Notes: generated from the letters alone by a model not told the origin. A stretch of 64,000 nucleotides of DNA from Fluviirhizobium alvei (GCF_030551875.1 NZ_JAUOZU010000008.1:124001-188000), one strand, 5' to 3'; shown: positions 27,641 through 37,800, counted from the first letter of the stretch. Made by a program: numbers and translations.

Positions 27641-29464
27641 TTGGCACCGCCCATTCTCAAACTCGACGATATCCATCTGAGCTTCGGCGGTACGCCGCTT
27701 CTTGCAGGCGCCGGCCTGCAGGTGGAGCCGGGTGATCGCATCTGTCTCGTCGGACGCAACGGCTCCGGCAAATCGACGCTGATGAAGATTGCCGCCGGAC
27801 TTGCCGAAGCGCAGTCGGGCGAAGTGTTCCGGCATCCGTCTTCCACCTTGCGCTATCTGCCGCAAGCGCCGGATTTCGACGGATTCCAGACCGTCGAGGC
27901 CTATGCTGCAGCCGGCCTTGGCCCGTCGGATGATCCCTATCGGGTCACCTATCTGCTGGAACATCTCGGGCTCGATGGCTCCGCCGATCCTTCGACGCTT
28001 TCGGGTGGCGAAGCGCGGCGTGCCGCACTTGCTAAGGTCATGGCACCGGAGCCCGATATCCTGATGCTGGACGAGCCGACCAACCATCTCGATCTGCCGA
28101 CGATCGAATGGCTCGAAGGCGAACTTGTGCGCTCCAAGAGCGCGCTTATCGTCATTTCGCACGATCGCCGTTTTCTTGAAAAAGTGTCGACGGCCACAGT
28201 CTGGCTTGATCGTGGCTTCTCTCGTAGACTTGATCGCGGGTTCGGCGAGTTTGAGGCCTGGCGCGATCGCGTGCTGGAAGAAGAGGAACTGGAGCAGCAC
28301 AAGCTTGGCAAGGCGATCGAGCGCGAGGAACATTGGCTGCGCTATGGCGTTACCGCCCGACGCAAGCGCAATATGCGCCGGCTGGGTGAGTTGCAGGACA
28401 TGCGGCAGCGCCATCGCGGTCACCGGGGAGCGCTTGGTTCGGCGCAGGCAACCGTTGCCGAAGCGCGAGAATCCGGCAAGCTCGTGGTCGAGGCGGACAA
28501 GATCACCAAGACCTTTGGTGACCGCGCGATCGTGGCGCCCTTCACCATGCGCATCCATCGCGGTGACCGGATCGGTCTTGTCGGGCCGAACGGTGCGGGC
28601 AAAACGACCCTGCTGAAAATGCTGACCGGCCAACTGGAGCCGGATAGCGGTACGATCAAGCTCGGCACCAAGCTCGAAATCGCAACCCTTGATCAGCGGC
28701 GCGAAGACCTCGATCTTGATGACACGCTTGCCCATTATCTGACCGATGGCCGCGGCGAGAACCTGCTTGTCGATGGGGTGCAGCGACATGTCACCGGCTA
28801 TATGAAAGAGTTCCTATTCCAGCCCGAGCAGGCAAGAACACCAATCCGCGACCTGTCGGGCGGCGAGCGCGCTCGGCTGATGCTGGCGCGCATCCTAGCG
28901 CGTCCCTCCAATCTGCTCATCCTCGACGAGCCGACCAACGATCTCGATATCGAGACGCTCGATCTCTTGCAGGAAATCGTCGCCTCCTACAAAGGCACCG
29001 TCATTCTCGTCAGCCATGACCGCGATTTTCTCGATCGCACCGTGACCTCGACGATCGCACCGGCCAATCCCGATGCGCCGGATGGGCGCTGGATCGAATA
29101 TGCCGGCGGCTACAGTGATATGCTGGCCCAGCGCAAGGGCGAGGCGGTCGAGGAACGGCGTCGCAGCGAGAGCCGCGAAAAGCCTGCAGAACGAAACAAT
29201 AGCGCAGGTGAGGCGAGCAAGGGTAAAGGAAAGCTATCCTACAAACAGAAATTCGCCATTGAAAACCTACCGAAGGAAATGGCCGCGAAAGAAGCGGAAA
29301 TCGCTGTAATCGAAAAGCGGATGGCTGATCCCGCGTTTTTCACCAAAGACCCGGACGGCTTCTCCAAGGCTGCCGCCAAGCTCGAATCGCTGCGCGCCGA
29401 TCTTGGCCGCATGGAAGAGGAATGGCTGGAACTCGAAATGCTGCGGGAAGAACTGGAAGGCTAA
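27641..29464 (+). CDS. ABC-F family ATPase, Uup-like
   Basis: 607 residues from a TTG at 27641 (MAPPILKLDDIHL), which has AGGAG 7 bases upstream; a GTG at 27635 is too close to that site. Two ABC domains without membrane parts. The first has GRNGSGKST, LSGGEARRA and LDEPTNHLDL. The second has GPNGAGKTT, LSGGERARL and LDEPTNDLDI. The linker between them carries a basic helix (RRKRNMRRLGELQDMR). The C-terminal 80 residues form a charged coiled coil, as in Uup. ABC-F proteins act on the ribosome or, for Uup, also on branched DNA; which applies here is not known. Confidence 0.88.
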   Translation: MAPPILKLDDIHLSFGGTPLLAGAGLQVEPGDRICLVGRNGSGKSTLMKIAAGLAEAQSGEVFRHPSSTLRYLPQAPDFDGFQTVEAYAAAGLGPSDDPYRVTYLLEHLGLDGSADPSTLSGGEARRAALAKVMAPEPDILMLDEPTNHLDLPTIEWLEGELVRSKSALIVISHDRRFLEKVSTATVWLDRGFSRRLDRGFGEFEAWRDRVLEEEELEQHKLGKAIEREEHWLRYGVTARRKRNMRRLGELQDMRQRHRGHRGALGSAQATVAEARESGKLVVEADKITKTFGDRAIVAPFTMRIHRGDRIGLVGPNGAGKTTLLKMLTGQLEPDSGTIKLGTKLEIATLDQRREDLDLDDTLAHYLTDGRGENLLVDGVQRHVTGYMKEFLFQPEQARTPIRDLSGGERARLMLARILARPSNLLILDEPTNDLDIETLDLLQEIVASYKGTVILVSHDRDFLDRTVTSTIAPANPDAPDGRWIEYAGGYSDMLAQRKGEAVEERRRSESREKPAERNNSAGEASKGKGKLSYKQKFAIENLPKEMAAKEAEIAVIEKRMADPAFFTKDPDGFSKAAAKLESLRADLGRMEEEWLELEMLREELEG

Positions 29465-29664
29465 AGACAAGCCGGTTCGGCCATTGCGCCCGCGTTTGTC
29501 CTCGAGCGCCGGTTAAGCCGGCATCGCGATCAGAGGCAAGGCCGCATTCCGGAATGATCGGGTTTCTCTCTTCTCGACGTTGGCGTTTGCAGCGGAAGGA
29601 CAGCCCGTCAACGCGTCAGAAACCGCTTGGCGAACGGTCGGTCATTCTGTATGGAAAAACCGAG

Positions 29665-29741
29665 GGTCCCGTAGCTCAGCAGGATAGAGCACCAGATTCC
29701 TAATCTGGGGGCCACTGGTTCGAATCCAGTCGGGATCACCA
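29665..29741 (+). tRNA. tRNA-Arg (anticodon CCT)
   Basis: 77 nt with encoded CCA. Acceptor GGTCCCG pairs with CGGGATC (one G-T), the D-arm is AGCTCAGCAGGATAGAGC, the anticodon stem CCAGA/TCTGG encloses TTCCTAA with anticodon CCT at 29699-29701, and the T-arm is CTGGTTCGAATCCAG. A T-rich stretch follows immediately. Confidence 0.96.
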
Positions 29742-29762
29742 TTTTTCGTTTGCGAATAGTCT

Positions 29763-30011
29763 TCAATAAAGCCGTGCCGGCACCGTCTTACGCTGGATCG
29801 GACGACTTGGTCGCGCGTCAAGAACGGCGAGCAGGGCGCCGGAATCGGTGAGGACATGGACCTTGATTGCGGTTGCAGCGTCATCCCGGGCGAGGCGGTC
29901 AGCGACCATCTGGCCATAGTAAAGCGCCGAGCCTTCGTCGAAATAGTCGATACCGTCTTCATCGACGACGCGTTCATCTTCCATCACGAGATCGAAGAAA
30001 TAGTGCCGCAT
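29763..30011 (-). CDS. Small DUF6894-like protein
   Basis: 82 residues from an ATG at 30011 (MRHYFFDLVMEDERVVDEDGIDYFD). The opening RxYFFDL followed by a DxxGxxxxD pattern is typical of a small uncharacterised family common and often multicopy in Rhizobiales. No signal peptide or membrane segment. Starting at 30026 would add five residues. Function unknown. Lies between tRNA-Arg and a chemoreceptor. Confidence 0.65.
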   Translation of the reverse strand: MRHYFFDLVMEDERVVDEDGIDYFDEGSALYYGQMVADRLARDDAATAIKVHVLTDSGALLAVLDARPSRPIQRKTVPARLY

Positions 30012-30152
30012 TCCGGAAGCCCCCACATTCGGCCCCCGCCCATGGGTGCCAATCTGGGGTGATTAAAGCATGCGCTCTTCGAACCGGCGCTGAACCGGCT
30101 GTTCAGCTGCCGTTCACCTGAAAAATACGGTCCGCGACCCTCATTGAAACGC

Positions 30153-30174
30153 AAAAGGCGGGATCGCCCCGCCT
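30153..30174 (-). terminator. Rho-independent terminator after the Cache chemoreceptor
   Basis: On the minus strand AGGCGGG, loop GCGAT, CCCGCCT is followed by TTTGC. It lies 27 bases after the stop of the leftward receptor gene. Confidence 0.75.
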
Positions 30175-30200
30175 CCGCTTTTGGCTCTGGTTCTGGAAGT

Positions 30201-32036
30201 TTACGCTGCCTTGTGCGAATAGACCTGGCCCGGTTCGCGAATGGTCTTGCGACGATTGAGCTTGAAACGCTGGACGAGCTGGGAAAGTTCTTCCGAACCT
30301 TCGGTCAAGCGATGGCTGATGGCATTGGTCTCTTCCGCCATAGCTGCATTCTGCTGGGTCATCTGGTCGATGCTCTGCACGGCGCGGGTGATCTCGAGCA
30401 GCCCGGTCGATTGCTCGCGTGCAGAAGTCGCAATGGCATCTACATTCGCATCGATCGTCAGGATGAAGTTTTCGATGCTGGCCAGGGCTGTGCCGGTTTG
30501 TCCAACGAGCGTAACACCGGTGGCGACTTCCTCACCCGATTTGACGATCAGGCTCTTGATGTCCTTTGCGGCATTGGCGGAACGTTGCGCGAGCTCGCGA
30601 ACCTCCTGGGCGACGACAGCAAAACCCTTGCCGGCCTCTCCGGCTCGCGCCGCCTCAACACCGGCATTAAGGGCCAGAAGATTGGTCTGGAAAGCGATTT
30701 CATCGATGACGTTGATGATCTGGCTGATTTCGCCAGAAGCGCGCTCGATCCGCTCCATTGCCGAAATGGCTTCCCGGGTCACCTTGCCCGAGGATTGGGC
30801 ATTCTCGCGGGCATCCTGAACGAGCTTGCGGGTTTCCTGCGTGCGTTTGGAGGAGTTCGAGACCGTTGTTGTCACCTGCTCCAGCGCTGCCGCAGTCTGT
30901 TCGAGCGCTGCGGCCTGCTGTTCGGTCCGCTTGGCCATATTGTCTGCAGCCTCCCGCATCTCCAGGCCATCGGCCCGAAGGCGAGCCGTGCTCTCGAGAA
31001 CCTGTTCGAGTGCGGATTGGAAAGCGGCAATCGAATTGTTGAAGTCGTGCCGCATGCGTTCGAAATCCTCGGCAAAAGGCTCGTCGATCGTCATGCGAAT
31101 GTTGCAATCCGCCAGACGTTGCAGACCTGCGCCAAGCTGTGCCACCACGATTGCAAGGTTGTCGGCCTGACGGGCGCGTTCCGCTTCGTTCTGGCTGCGT
31201 TCGTTGTCCAGTTCTTCCCTCTGGCGGGCTGAGATGCCCAGGCGCTCCTGGACGCGCACGCTGACGGAATCGCGCAGCATTTCGAGCCGTCTGGCAATAT
31301 CGCCCAGTTCATCGCCGCGGGCCGTGCCGGGAATGGGGGCCGTAAAATCCTCTTCGGCGATGCGGCGCATGGCCTGACCGAGAGCCGCGAGCGGACGCGT
31401 GACGCTACGAATGATGCCGAAGGCGAAGATGAGCATCAGCAGAATGCCGCTCGCCACAATGGCGGTTTCCTTGAATGCGATATCGGCAAATCGCGCATCG
31501 ATATCGTCGATATAGACGCCGTTACCGATGACCCAGCCCCAGGGTGCAAAAAGGGTGACATGGGAGAGCTTCGGGCTAGAACCTTTTTCACCAGGTTTTG
31601 GCCATTGATATTCGACGAAGCCCTTGCCGCTGGCCTTTGCCACGCTGACGAATTCGACAAAGATCTGCTTGCCATCCGGATCCTTCATGTCAGTCAGATC
31701 CTTGCCATTCAGCTCCGGCTTCATCGGATGCATGATCATTTTATGATCGAGATCGTTGATCCAGACATAGCCACTGTCTGCATATCGAACCGACTTGATG
31801 GCCTCAATGGCACGCGCCTGGGCATCCGCTCGGCTCAAGGCGCCGTTCTGTTCTAGTTCGTAAAAATGTGCGGCGATTGCGGCGGCAGAATCATCGACAG
31901 CGCTGAGCTGGCTCTTACGTTCGGCGATCATTTCCGATTTCGTTGCGTCCAAACTTACCAACAGTGTACCGGCGAGGATGATCAGCGCAAGGCCGACAAG
32001 ACCATAAAGCCGGAAGGAGATTTTCAGTTTTTGCAC
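30201..32036 (-). CDS. Methyl-accepting chemotaxis protein with a periplasmic Cache domain
   Basis: 611 residues. A first membrane segment (about 10-29, LYGLVGLALIILAGTLLVSL), a periplasmic single-Cache domain (about 35-185, with RYADSGYVWINDLDHKMIMHP and PWGWVIGNGVYIDDID), a second membrane segment (about 190-212), HAMP (to about 265), a helical linker and the signalling domain with the conserved [20 protein letters not shown] tip. No C-terminal WxxF pentapeptide (it ends YSHKAA), unlike the other two receptors here. Such Cache receptors usually sense small organic acids or amino acids; the ligand is unknown. Single-gene transcript. Confidence 0.94.
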   Translation of the reverse strand: MQKLKISFRLYGLVGLALIILAGTLLVSLDATKSEMIAERKSQLSAVDDSAAAIAAHFYELEQNGALSRADAQARAIEAIKSVRYADSGYVWINDLDHKMIMHPMKPELNGKDLTDMKDPDGKQIFVEFVSVAKASGKGFVEYQWPKPGEKGSSPKLSHVTLFAPWGWVIGNGVYIDDIDARFADIAFKETAIVASGILLMLIFAFGIIRSVTRPLAALGQAMRRIAEEDFTAPIPGTARGDELGDIARRLEMLRDSVSVRVQERLGISARQREELDNERSQNEAERARQADNLAIVVAQLGAGLQRLADCNIRMTIDEPFAEDFERMRHDFNNSIAAFQSALEQVLESTARLRADGLEMREAADNMAKRTEQQAAALEQTAAALEQVTTTVSNSSKRTQETRKLVQDARENAQSSGKVTREAISAMERIERASGEISQIINVIDEIAFQTNLLALNAGVEAARAGEAGKGFAVVAQEVRELAQRSANAAKDIKSLIVKSGEEVATGVTLVGQTGTALASIENFILTIDANVDAIATSAREQSTGLLEITRAVQSIDQMTQQNAAMAEETNAISHRLTEGSEELSQLVQRFKLNRRKTIREPGQVYSHKAA

Positions 32037-32352
32037 GACAGACCCATGATGTAGCAGGAGGGAGCCGGTTGCGGCTTTGGGGAGGGCGACGAATATTCGT
32101 CAAGGTTTTTATAAAATTAGAAAATTAATGAAAAATGTAAGCAACTGGTTTCCTATGACTTTTGTCGCTTCCGTTTGGCGGCCATGCGGTCGCACGGCAT
32201 TGTTTGTGCCCATTGATCCCGTCAGCCAAGTGGATACACTGGCGATGATGAACGCTGTGTCGTCATACTTTTTGATAAGTTGATAATTTTCATTCTTTTG
32301 CAGCGGAACCAGATGGTGTAGGCCTCCGGCCAACAAGAAAAACGGAGTTCCC
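32037..32352. other. Divergent promoter region, receptor and MHS transporter
   Basis: 316 bases without a supported gene. An AT-rich tract near 32100-32145 (TTTTTATAAAATTAGAAAATTAATG) probably contains promoter elements. AACGGAG before 32353 is the transporter's ribosome site. Confidence 0.45.
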
Positions 32353-33705
32353 ATGTCCAATTCTGTGTCCGCCGGCGCGTCTGCCGGTCGCCCCTCCAAT
32401 TCGCGTGCACGCGTCATTCTTGCCAGCCTGGTTGGTACGACGATCGAGTTTTACGATTTTTACGTCTACGCAACCGCCGCTGTTCTGGTGTTCCCGCACT
32501 TGTTCTTTCCCAAGGGTAATGAGACGACGGCACTGCTGGCATCTTTTGCAATCTTCGGCGCGGCCATGGTGGCCCGTCCGCTCGGCGCGATCGTCTTCGG
32601 GCATCTGGGTGACCGAAAGGGCCGCAAGGCAACACTGGTCGGCGCCTTGCTGACCATGGGGATTGCCACCTTTCTGATCGGTGCCTTGCCAACCTATCCC
32701 ATGGTTGGCTGGCTTGCCCCCCTGCTTCTGGTGATCCTGCGTCTGGCACAGGGCTTCGCGCTCGGCGGCGAATGGTCGGGTGCGGCTCTCGTCGCAACAG
32801 AGAATGCGCCGGAGGGCAAGCGTGCCGTCTATGGCACGTTCCCCCAGCTTGGCGCTCCGATCGGCTTCATCATTGCCAACGGTCTCTTTCTGATCATCGC
32901 TGCCCTGATGCCATCGGGTGATCCGTCGATGCCGTCCGAAGCCTTCCTCAGCTGGGGATGGCGCATTCCGTTCCTGTTTTCTGCAGTGATGGTGGTCGTC
33001 GGTCTCTGGGTGCGGCTGAATCTCGTCGAGAGCGCAGCTTTCGAAAAGACGGTTACGCAGGGCAAGGTCCAGAGACTGCCGCTCGCAACCGTTTTCCGAA
33101 CCCATTGGAAGCAGCTGCTGCTCGGCACGTTCTATATGCTGGCAACCTATGTTCTGTTCTATCTGATGACGACCTTCTCGCTTTCCTATGGGCGAGCGGC
33201 GATCGATGCACCGGTTGCCGGTCTGGGTTACGACTACCGGACATTCGTGCTGATGATGATTGGCGGCGTGGTCTTCTTCGGCATCTTCACCTACCTCTCC
33301 GGTCCCTGGGCGGATAGCTGGGGTCGACGCAAGACGCTGCTCTGGGTCACCGCCGGCATTGCACTTTTTGGTCTGGCCTGGGTGCCGCTGCTCTCGCTCG
33401 GCACAGTCGGCGTCATGGCCTGGCTGGTGATCGGCTTTGCATTGATGGGCATGACCTTCGGGCCGATGGGTGCGCTGTTGCCGGAACTGTTTCCGGCTGC
33501 GCTTCGCTACACCGGTTCCGGCATTTCCTACAATGTCTCCTCGATCCTCGGCGCCGCTGTCGCCCCCTTCATCGCGGTCGCTCTCTGGAGCTATGGCGGC
33601 GGCAGCCCCTTCTATGTCGGCGTCTATCTCACAGTGATGGCGCTGATCACGTTTCTGGCCCTGCTTTTGGGTGAAGAAACCCAGCATATCGATATCGAAG
33701 CATGA
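32353..33705 (+). CDS. MFS transporter, metabolite:H+ symporter (MHS) family
   Basis: 450 residues with about 12 hydrophobic segments. The start of the first, SLVGTTIEFYDFYVYATAA, and the loop motif GHLGDRKGRKATL, plus RLAQGFALGGEWSGAALVATE, are typical of the MHS family (ProP/ShiA/KgtP-like). Substrates of the family include dicarboxylates, shikimate and betaines; I cannot choose among them. It stands alone, divergent from a Cache chemoreceptor, with a strong hairpin after it. Confidence 0.9.
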   Translation: MSNSVSAGASAGRPSNSRARVILASLVGTTIEFYDFYVYATAAVLVFPHLFFPKGNETTALLASFAIFGAAMVARPLGAIVFGHLGDRKGRKATLVGALLTMGIATFLIGALPTYPMVGWLAPLLLVILRLAQGFALGGEWSGAALVATENAPEGKRAVYGTFPQLGAPIGFIIANGLFLIIAALMPSGDPSMPSEAFLSWGWRIPFLFSAVMVVVGLWVRLNLVESAAFEKTVTQGKVQRLPLATVFRTHWKQLLLGTFYMLATYVLFYLMTTFSLSYGRAAIDAPVAGLGYDYRTFVLMMIGGVVFFGIFTYLSGPWADSWGRRKTLLWVTAGIALFGLAWVPLLSLGTVGVMAWLVIGFALMGMTFGPMGALLPELFPAALRYTGSGISYNVSSILGAAVAPFIAVALWSYGGGSPFYVGVYLTVMALITFLALLLGEETQHIDIEA

Positions 33706-33711
33706 CAACGG

Positions 33712-33741
33712 GGCTGGCCGGCACAAACTTGCCGGCCAGCC
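33712..33741 (+). terminator. Perfect 12-bp hairpin after the MHS transporter
   Basis: GGCTGGCCGGCA (33712-33723), loop CAAACT with an extra base, TGCCGGCCAGCC (33730-33741). Very stable. The sequence after it has only CTT, so the T-run is weak. A third GCCGGC copy follows. Confidence 0.65.
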
Positions 33742-33798
33742 TTGCCGGCCTGCGGAAGCTTCTGTAGAGCATCGCAGGATCACCAGGCAGGACAGACA

Positions 33799-34974
33799 AT
33801 GAGCAAGCGCAAGATCAGCATTTTCGGTTCCACCGGATCGATCGGTGTGAACACGCTCGATGTGCTATCGCAAGCCAGTCAACAAGATCAGTACGAGATT
33901 CTCGCCCTCACCGGAGCCGGCAATATCGAACGCCTCGCCAAGCAGGCGCGCGCGGCAGGTGCCCGCATGGCGGTAACCGCTGATGAGACCCGCTACGGCG
34001 AACTGAAGGACGCGCTTGCCGGGACGGGCATTGCCGTTGCCGCTGGCCCATCCGGTCTTCTTGAAGCCGCCGATCTCGAGGCTGACTGGGTTATGGCGGC
34101 CATCGTTGGCACGGCCGGTCTTGCGCCGACACTGCGCGCCGCCTCGCGTGGTGCCGATATTGCGCTTGCCAACAAGGAATGCCTGGTTTCGGCAGGCTCG
34201 TTGTTCGTTGAGGCGATCAGAACCGCGGGCGGACGCCTGCTGCCGGTCGACAGCGAACATTCGGCGATCTTCCAGTGCCTGGAGCAACAGAACCGGGCCG
34301 CCCTCGAGCGGATCGTGCTGACGGCTTCGGGCGGGCCTTTCCGGACCTGGAGCCGCGAAGAGATGGCCAACGTTACGGCCGACATTGCGCGGGTGCATCC
34401 GAACTGGTCGATGGGGCTCAAGATCTCGATCGGCAGCGCGACCATGTTCAATAAGGCGCTGGAAATCATCGAGGCGAAGCATCTGTTCGATGTCGAACCG
34501 GATCAGATCGAGGTGGTGGTGCATCCGCAATCGATCATTCATTCGATGGTCGGCTATCGCGATGGTTCGGTAATCGCCCAGCTCGGCGCGCCGGATATGC
34601 GGACCGCGATCGGTTATGCGCTCACTTATCCCGTGCGGCCCGACCTGAATGTCGAGCGGCTGGATTTTGCGCGTCTGGCGCGGCTTGATTTCGAGGCGCC
34701 GGACGAAGAGCGCTTCCCGGCCCTGCGGCTTGCCAGGTTGGCGCTTGCGCGGGGCGGTCTGCAAGGCGCGATCCTCAACGCGGCTGAGGAGACCTCGTTC
34801 CACGCTTTCGTCGACGGCAGGATCGGATTTCTGGATATGGCCGTTGTCACCGAACAGACAATGGATGCAATGGTCGATTGGTCGGCGGCGACTGACATTG
34901 AGGCCGTTTTCGCCGCCGATGCCGAAGCACGACGGATTGCCGCGCAAACGATTGCTAGTACCAAGCGTCGATGA
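33799..34974 (+). CDS. dxr: 1-deoxy-D-xylulose 5-phosphate reductoisomerase
   Basis: Second step of the MEP isoprenoid pathway: DXP to 2-C-methyl-erythritol 4-phosphate with NADPH. 391 residues from the ATG at 33799 (MSKRKISIFGSTGSIG), where GSTGSIG is the NADPH loop. The catalytic stretch LPVDSEHSAIFQCL and the substrate region VLTASGGPF are present, as is HPNWSMGLKISI. Stands alone. Confidence 0.97.
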   Translation: MSKRKISIFGSTGSIGVNTLDVLSQASQQDQYEILALTGAGNIERLAKQARAAGARMAVTADETRYGELKDALAGTGIAVAAGPSGLLEAADLEADWVMAAIVGTAGLAPTLRAASRGADIALANKECLVSAGSLFVEAIRTAGGRLLPVDSEHSAIFQCLEQQNRAALERIVLTASGGPFRTWSREEMANVTADIARVHPNWSMGLKISIGSATMFNKALEIIEAKHLFDVEPDQIEVVVHPQSIIHSMVGYRDGSVIAQLGAPDMRTAIGYALTYPVRPDLNVERLDFARLARLDFEAPDEERFPALRLARLALARGGLQGAILNAAEETSFHAFVDGRIGFLDMAVVTEQTMDAMVDWSAATDIEAVFAADAEARRIAAQTIASTKRR

Positions 34975-35236
34975 TAGAAACCGATTGCGTGGGACCCGAC
35001 ACCTTCATCCGACGCGGAGCAGACCGGAGAGCGATGCTTAGGCATCGGTCAAGGATTGCGACAAAGTCGGGGAAGGATGTCCGGCCCATCCGAAGGACCG
35101 GGCGCTTTTGCCCTCCGGACGTCGTCGAAAATCCGCGCCGGACCTTCTGGTCCGTCTGTGGTTTTCTCCTCGCCGGAAACCAAAATCGCTCCGGCGCAAT
35201 CAGTTCCTATCATCGACGCTTGGTATAACCGCTCTT
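34975..35236. other. Intergenic region between convergent dxr and the serine hydrolase
   Basis: About 260 bases, GC-rich with several CCGG-containing short repeats (for example GGACCTTCTGGTCC). Small open frames here lack ribosome sites and family resemblance. No named element recognised. Confidence 0.4.
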
Positions 35237-35259
35237 CCTGATCCCTTTTCGGGATCAGG
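35237..35259 (-). terminator. Hairpin overlapping the serine hydrolase stop codon
   Basis: CCTGATCCC (35237-35245), loop TTTTC, GGGATCAGG (35251-35259). A perfect 9-bp stem. On the minus strand it includes the TGA of the hydrolase gene. No T-run follows. Confidence 0.55.
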
Positions 35260-36370
35260 CATAGATTGCGTTGGTGATGTCGACCGGGAAAGCGCCGGTG
35301 CACCCTTCAAGCGCCGTGTTCGACATCAGCACCATAGAGAGCCCGTTGGCCGGATCCACGAACCAGCTATTACCATAGACGCCGCCCCATCGCACCGTTC
35401 CGGGCGAAGAGGGCTGGCCAGACAGGGCTGAATCCGTGACAACCGCGCCGAAGAAACCGAAGCGCATGCCGGGGTCGTAGGGCAGAAGGCCGATCTGGTT
35501 CGACATGCCGGCCGAAACGATCTCGTTGCCCAGAACAGGGGCTCCGCCGGTACGAAGGCACTCAAGGAAAGTCATGAAATCCCCGGCCGTGCCAACCATG
35601 CCGGCGCCGCCCGACTGATAGGCGCGAGCGTTGAACAGGCGGGCGGGGGAAAAGGACAATGTCCAGCCGTCGGGATCACGGCCAACCCAGGGATCGGGCA
35701 TGCGAATGGCTGCTGTTTCACCATCCGCATAGGGTGTTGCCAGCCGCTTCATGTCCGTGACGTGGAAATGGGTATCGACCATGCCAAGCGGCGCGGTAAT
35801 ATAGTGCGAGACCGCTTCCTCCAGCGTTCCGCCATGCACCTTGGCAATCAGGGCGCCGAGCACATCCGTCGAGGGGGAATAGGCCCATTGGCTTCCAGGT
35901 TCGAAAGCCAGTCCGCGTTTGTTGAACCGACTGAAATTGGTGTCGAAATCGAGATCGGTGTTCGACAGGCCGCAATTGATGGCGAGGTCGGGCGGCAGTC
36001 GCTCCAGTTCCGGATCGTAAGCCATTCCTGACGTATGAGTCAGCAGATGGCGAATGGTCACTTGGGCCGGGGTCCCGTCGGGGTTGGGAGGCTGAAACCA
36101 GTTCAGATGGTCTGATATGAGGCTGTCGAGTGAAAAGAGGCCCTTCTCGATCATCGCCAGTGCCGTTGCTGCCACCAGAGGCTTGGTGACGGAGGCAAAC
36201 CGGAAGATCGTATCCAGTTCGACGGGGATCTGAGCCTCACGATCTGCCATGCCTGCAGCTCGGGTAAAGACAGGCGCGCCATTCTTGCGCACCAGAATTG
36301 CCGTCCCCACGATCCGCCCGGCTTCGATTGCGGTATCAATGATGCGGTTCAAACGGTCTTCAAGTGTCAT
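35255..36370 (-). CDS. Serine hydrolase of the beta-lactamase class C / family VIII esterase type
   Basis: 371 residues. The nucleophile motif is S60-V-T-K63 in FASVTKPLVAA, and the second catalytic residue is Y164 in QWAYSPSTDVLG. HLLTHTSGMAY is also typical. No signal peptide is visible, so it is probably cytoplasmic, which argues for an esterase or peptidase rather than a resistance beta-lactamase. The penicillin-binding KTG-box region appears as WGGVYGN, common in family VIII esterases. It lies 74 bases after hemA and may follow it in the same transcript direction only by chance (it is downstream of no obvious partner). Confidence 0.82.
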   Translation of the reverse strand: MTLEDRLNRIIDTAIEAGRIVGTAILVRKNGAPVFTRAAGMADREAQIPVELDTIFRFASVTKPLVAATALAMIEKGLFSLDSLISDHLNWFQPPNPDGTPAQVTIRHLLTHTSGMAYDPELERLPPDLAINCGLSNTDLDFDTNFSRFNKRGLAFEPGSQWAYSPSTDVLGALIAKVHGGTLEEAVSHYITAPLGMVDTHFHVTDMKRLATPYADGETAAIRMPDPWVGRDPDGWTLSFSPARLFNARAYQSGGAGMVGTAGDFMTFLECLRTGGAPVLGNEIVSAGMSNQIGLLPYDPGMRFGFFGAVVTDSALSGQPSSPGTVRWGGVYGNSWFVDPANGLSMVLMSNTALEGCTGAFPVDITNAIYA

Positions 36371-36444
36371 TGTCGATGCCCAAAATCAAAATGCGGACCA
36401 TGTGTCCATGATCCGCATTGAGAAGGCAAGCGTGTTTGCGCCGA

Positions 36445-37659
36445 TCAGGCGACGGCGCGCGCCAGGGCGCATTGGGCCCAAAGCGAATGAAGCGAATTGA
36501 CCAGATGTTCGATATCGCCATCCGAATGATAGGGCGCTGGCGTGATGCGCAGGCGCTCGGTCTTCTTCGGAACCGTAGGATAATTGATCGGCTGCACATA
36601 GATGCCGAAATTGTCGAGGAGCAGATCGGAGATCCACTTGCACTTGGCCGCATCCTTCACCATCACCGGCACGATATGGCTCGGATTGTTGAGGTGCGGA
36701 ATGCCATTGGCGTCCAGTGCAGCCCGCAGCTTGCGGACGCGTTCCTGGTGGCGGGCCCGCTCCAGCTGGCTTTCCTTCAGATGCCGGATCGAAGCCAGTG
36801 CGCCGGCGGCAATCGCGGGCGGCAGCGAGGTCGTGAAAATGAAACCGGATGCAAAAGAGCGAATGAAGTCGACGAGATAGGTCGAGCCAGTGATATATCC
36901 GCCCATGACGCCGAAGGCCTTGCCAAGCGTACCTTCAATCACCGTCAGGCGATGCATCTGGCCGTCGCGCTCGGCGATACCGCCGCCACGCGGCCCGTAA
37001 AGACCAACCGCATGCACTTCATCGAGATAGGTCATGGCGCCGTATTTATCGGCGAGATCGCAGATCTCCTTGATCGGGGCGATATCGCCGTCCATCGAAT
37101 AGACCGATTCGAAGGCAATCATCTTCGGGGCGGAAGGATCGGCTGCTGCGAGCTTTGCTTCGAGATCCTGCAGGTCGTTATGCTTCCAGATGACGCGTTC
37201 GCATTTGGAATGGCGGATGCCTTCGATCATGGAAGCGTGATTCCCGGCATCGGAAAAGGCGATCATGCCGGGAATCTTGGAACAGAGCGTCGTCAGCGAT
37301 GCCCAGTTGGACATGTAGCCGGAATTGAATAGAAGCGCGGCTTCCTTGCCGTGCAGATCGGCGAGTTCGCGCTCGAGAAGCACGTGATAATGGTTGGTTC
37401 CGGAGATGTTGCGGGTTCCACCGGCACCGGCGCCACAGTGATCAAGCGCCTCTTTCATTGCCGCGATGACTTTGGGATGCTGGCCCATTCCAAGGTAATC
37501 GTTCGAGCACCAGACGGTCACTTCCTGCGTACCGTTTTCGGTGTGGCGAACGGCCTTCGGAAACTTGCCGGCCTGGCGTTCCAACTCGGCGAAGACCCGA
37601 TAGCGGCCTTCCTGATGCAGGCCGTCCAGCGCGTCCTTGAAAAAAGCTTCGAAATTCAT
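36445..37659 (-). CDS. hemA: 5-aminolevulinate synthase
   Basis: PLP enzyme condensing glycine and succinyl-CoA to 5-aminolevulinate, the first committed haem step in alphaproteobacteria. 404 residues from the ATG at 37659 ([11 protein letters not shown]), with GGAGACC upstream. Motifs are [14 protein letters not shown] near the N-terminus, [17 protein letters not shown] for PLP, and the catalytic lysine in [14 protein letters not shown] at about residue 245. About 140 bases upstream is an inverted repeat containing TTGAC-N4-ATCAA, an FNR/FixK-like core, next to a globin chemoreceptor gene. Confidence 0.97.
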   Translation of the reverse strand: MNFEAFFKDALDGLHQEGRYRVFAELERQAGKFPKAVRHTENGTQEVTVWCSNDYLGMGQHPKVIAAMKEALDHCGAGAGGTRNISGTNHYHVLLERELADLHGKEAALLFNSGYMSNWASLTTLCSKIPGMIAFSDAGNHASMIEGIRHSKCERVIWKHNDLQDLEAKLAAADPSAPKMIAFESVYSMDGDIAPIKEICDLADKYGAMTYLDEVHAVGLYGPRGGGIAERDGQMHRLTVIEGTLGKAFGVMGGYITGSTYLVDFIRSFASGFIFTTSLPPAIAAGALASIRHLKESQLERARHQERVRKLRAALDANGIPHLNNPSHIVPVMVKDAAKCKWISDLLLDNFGIYVQPINYPTVPKKTERLRITPAPYHSDGDIEHLVNSLHSLWAQCALARAVA

Positions 37660-37800
37660 TCCGGTCTCCAGACTTTCGACGACTGTTCTGTTTTGAATCA
37701 TTCCAATCGTCAACCCCCGGCAGGTAAATTTGCCCCTTGCCGCGGCGTTAGAACGCATCACCTTACAGTGATCTTCGAAAAGAGTCCTACCGGAACAAGC

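Noticed and set aside
29665-32036. Genomic island integrated at tRNA-Arg
   Set aside because: No integrase, no duplicated tRNA 3' end and no change in gene style next to the tRNA.
32290-33783. 497-codon minus-strand frame over the MHS transporter
   Set aside because: The composition is that of an antisense shadow (rich in His, Gln, Arg and Asp) with no domain.
34971-35228. Small gene directly after dxr
   Set aside because: The start overlaps the dxr stop but there is no ribosome site and the Arg/Pro-rich product has no family features.
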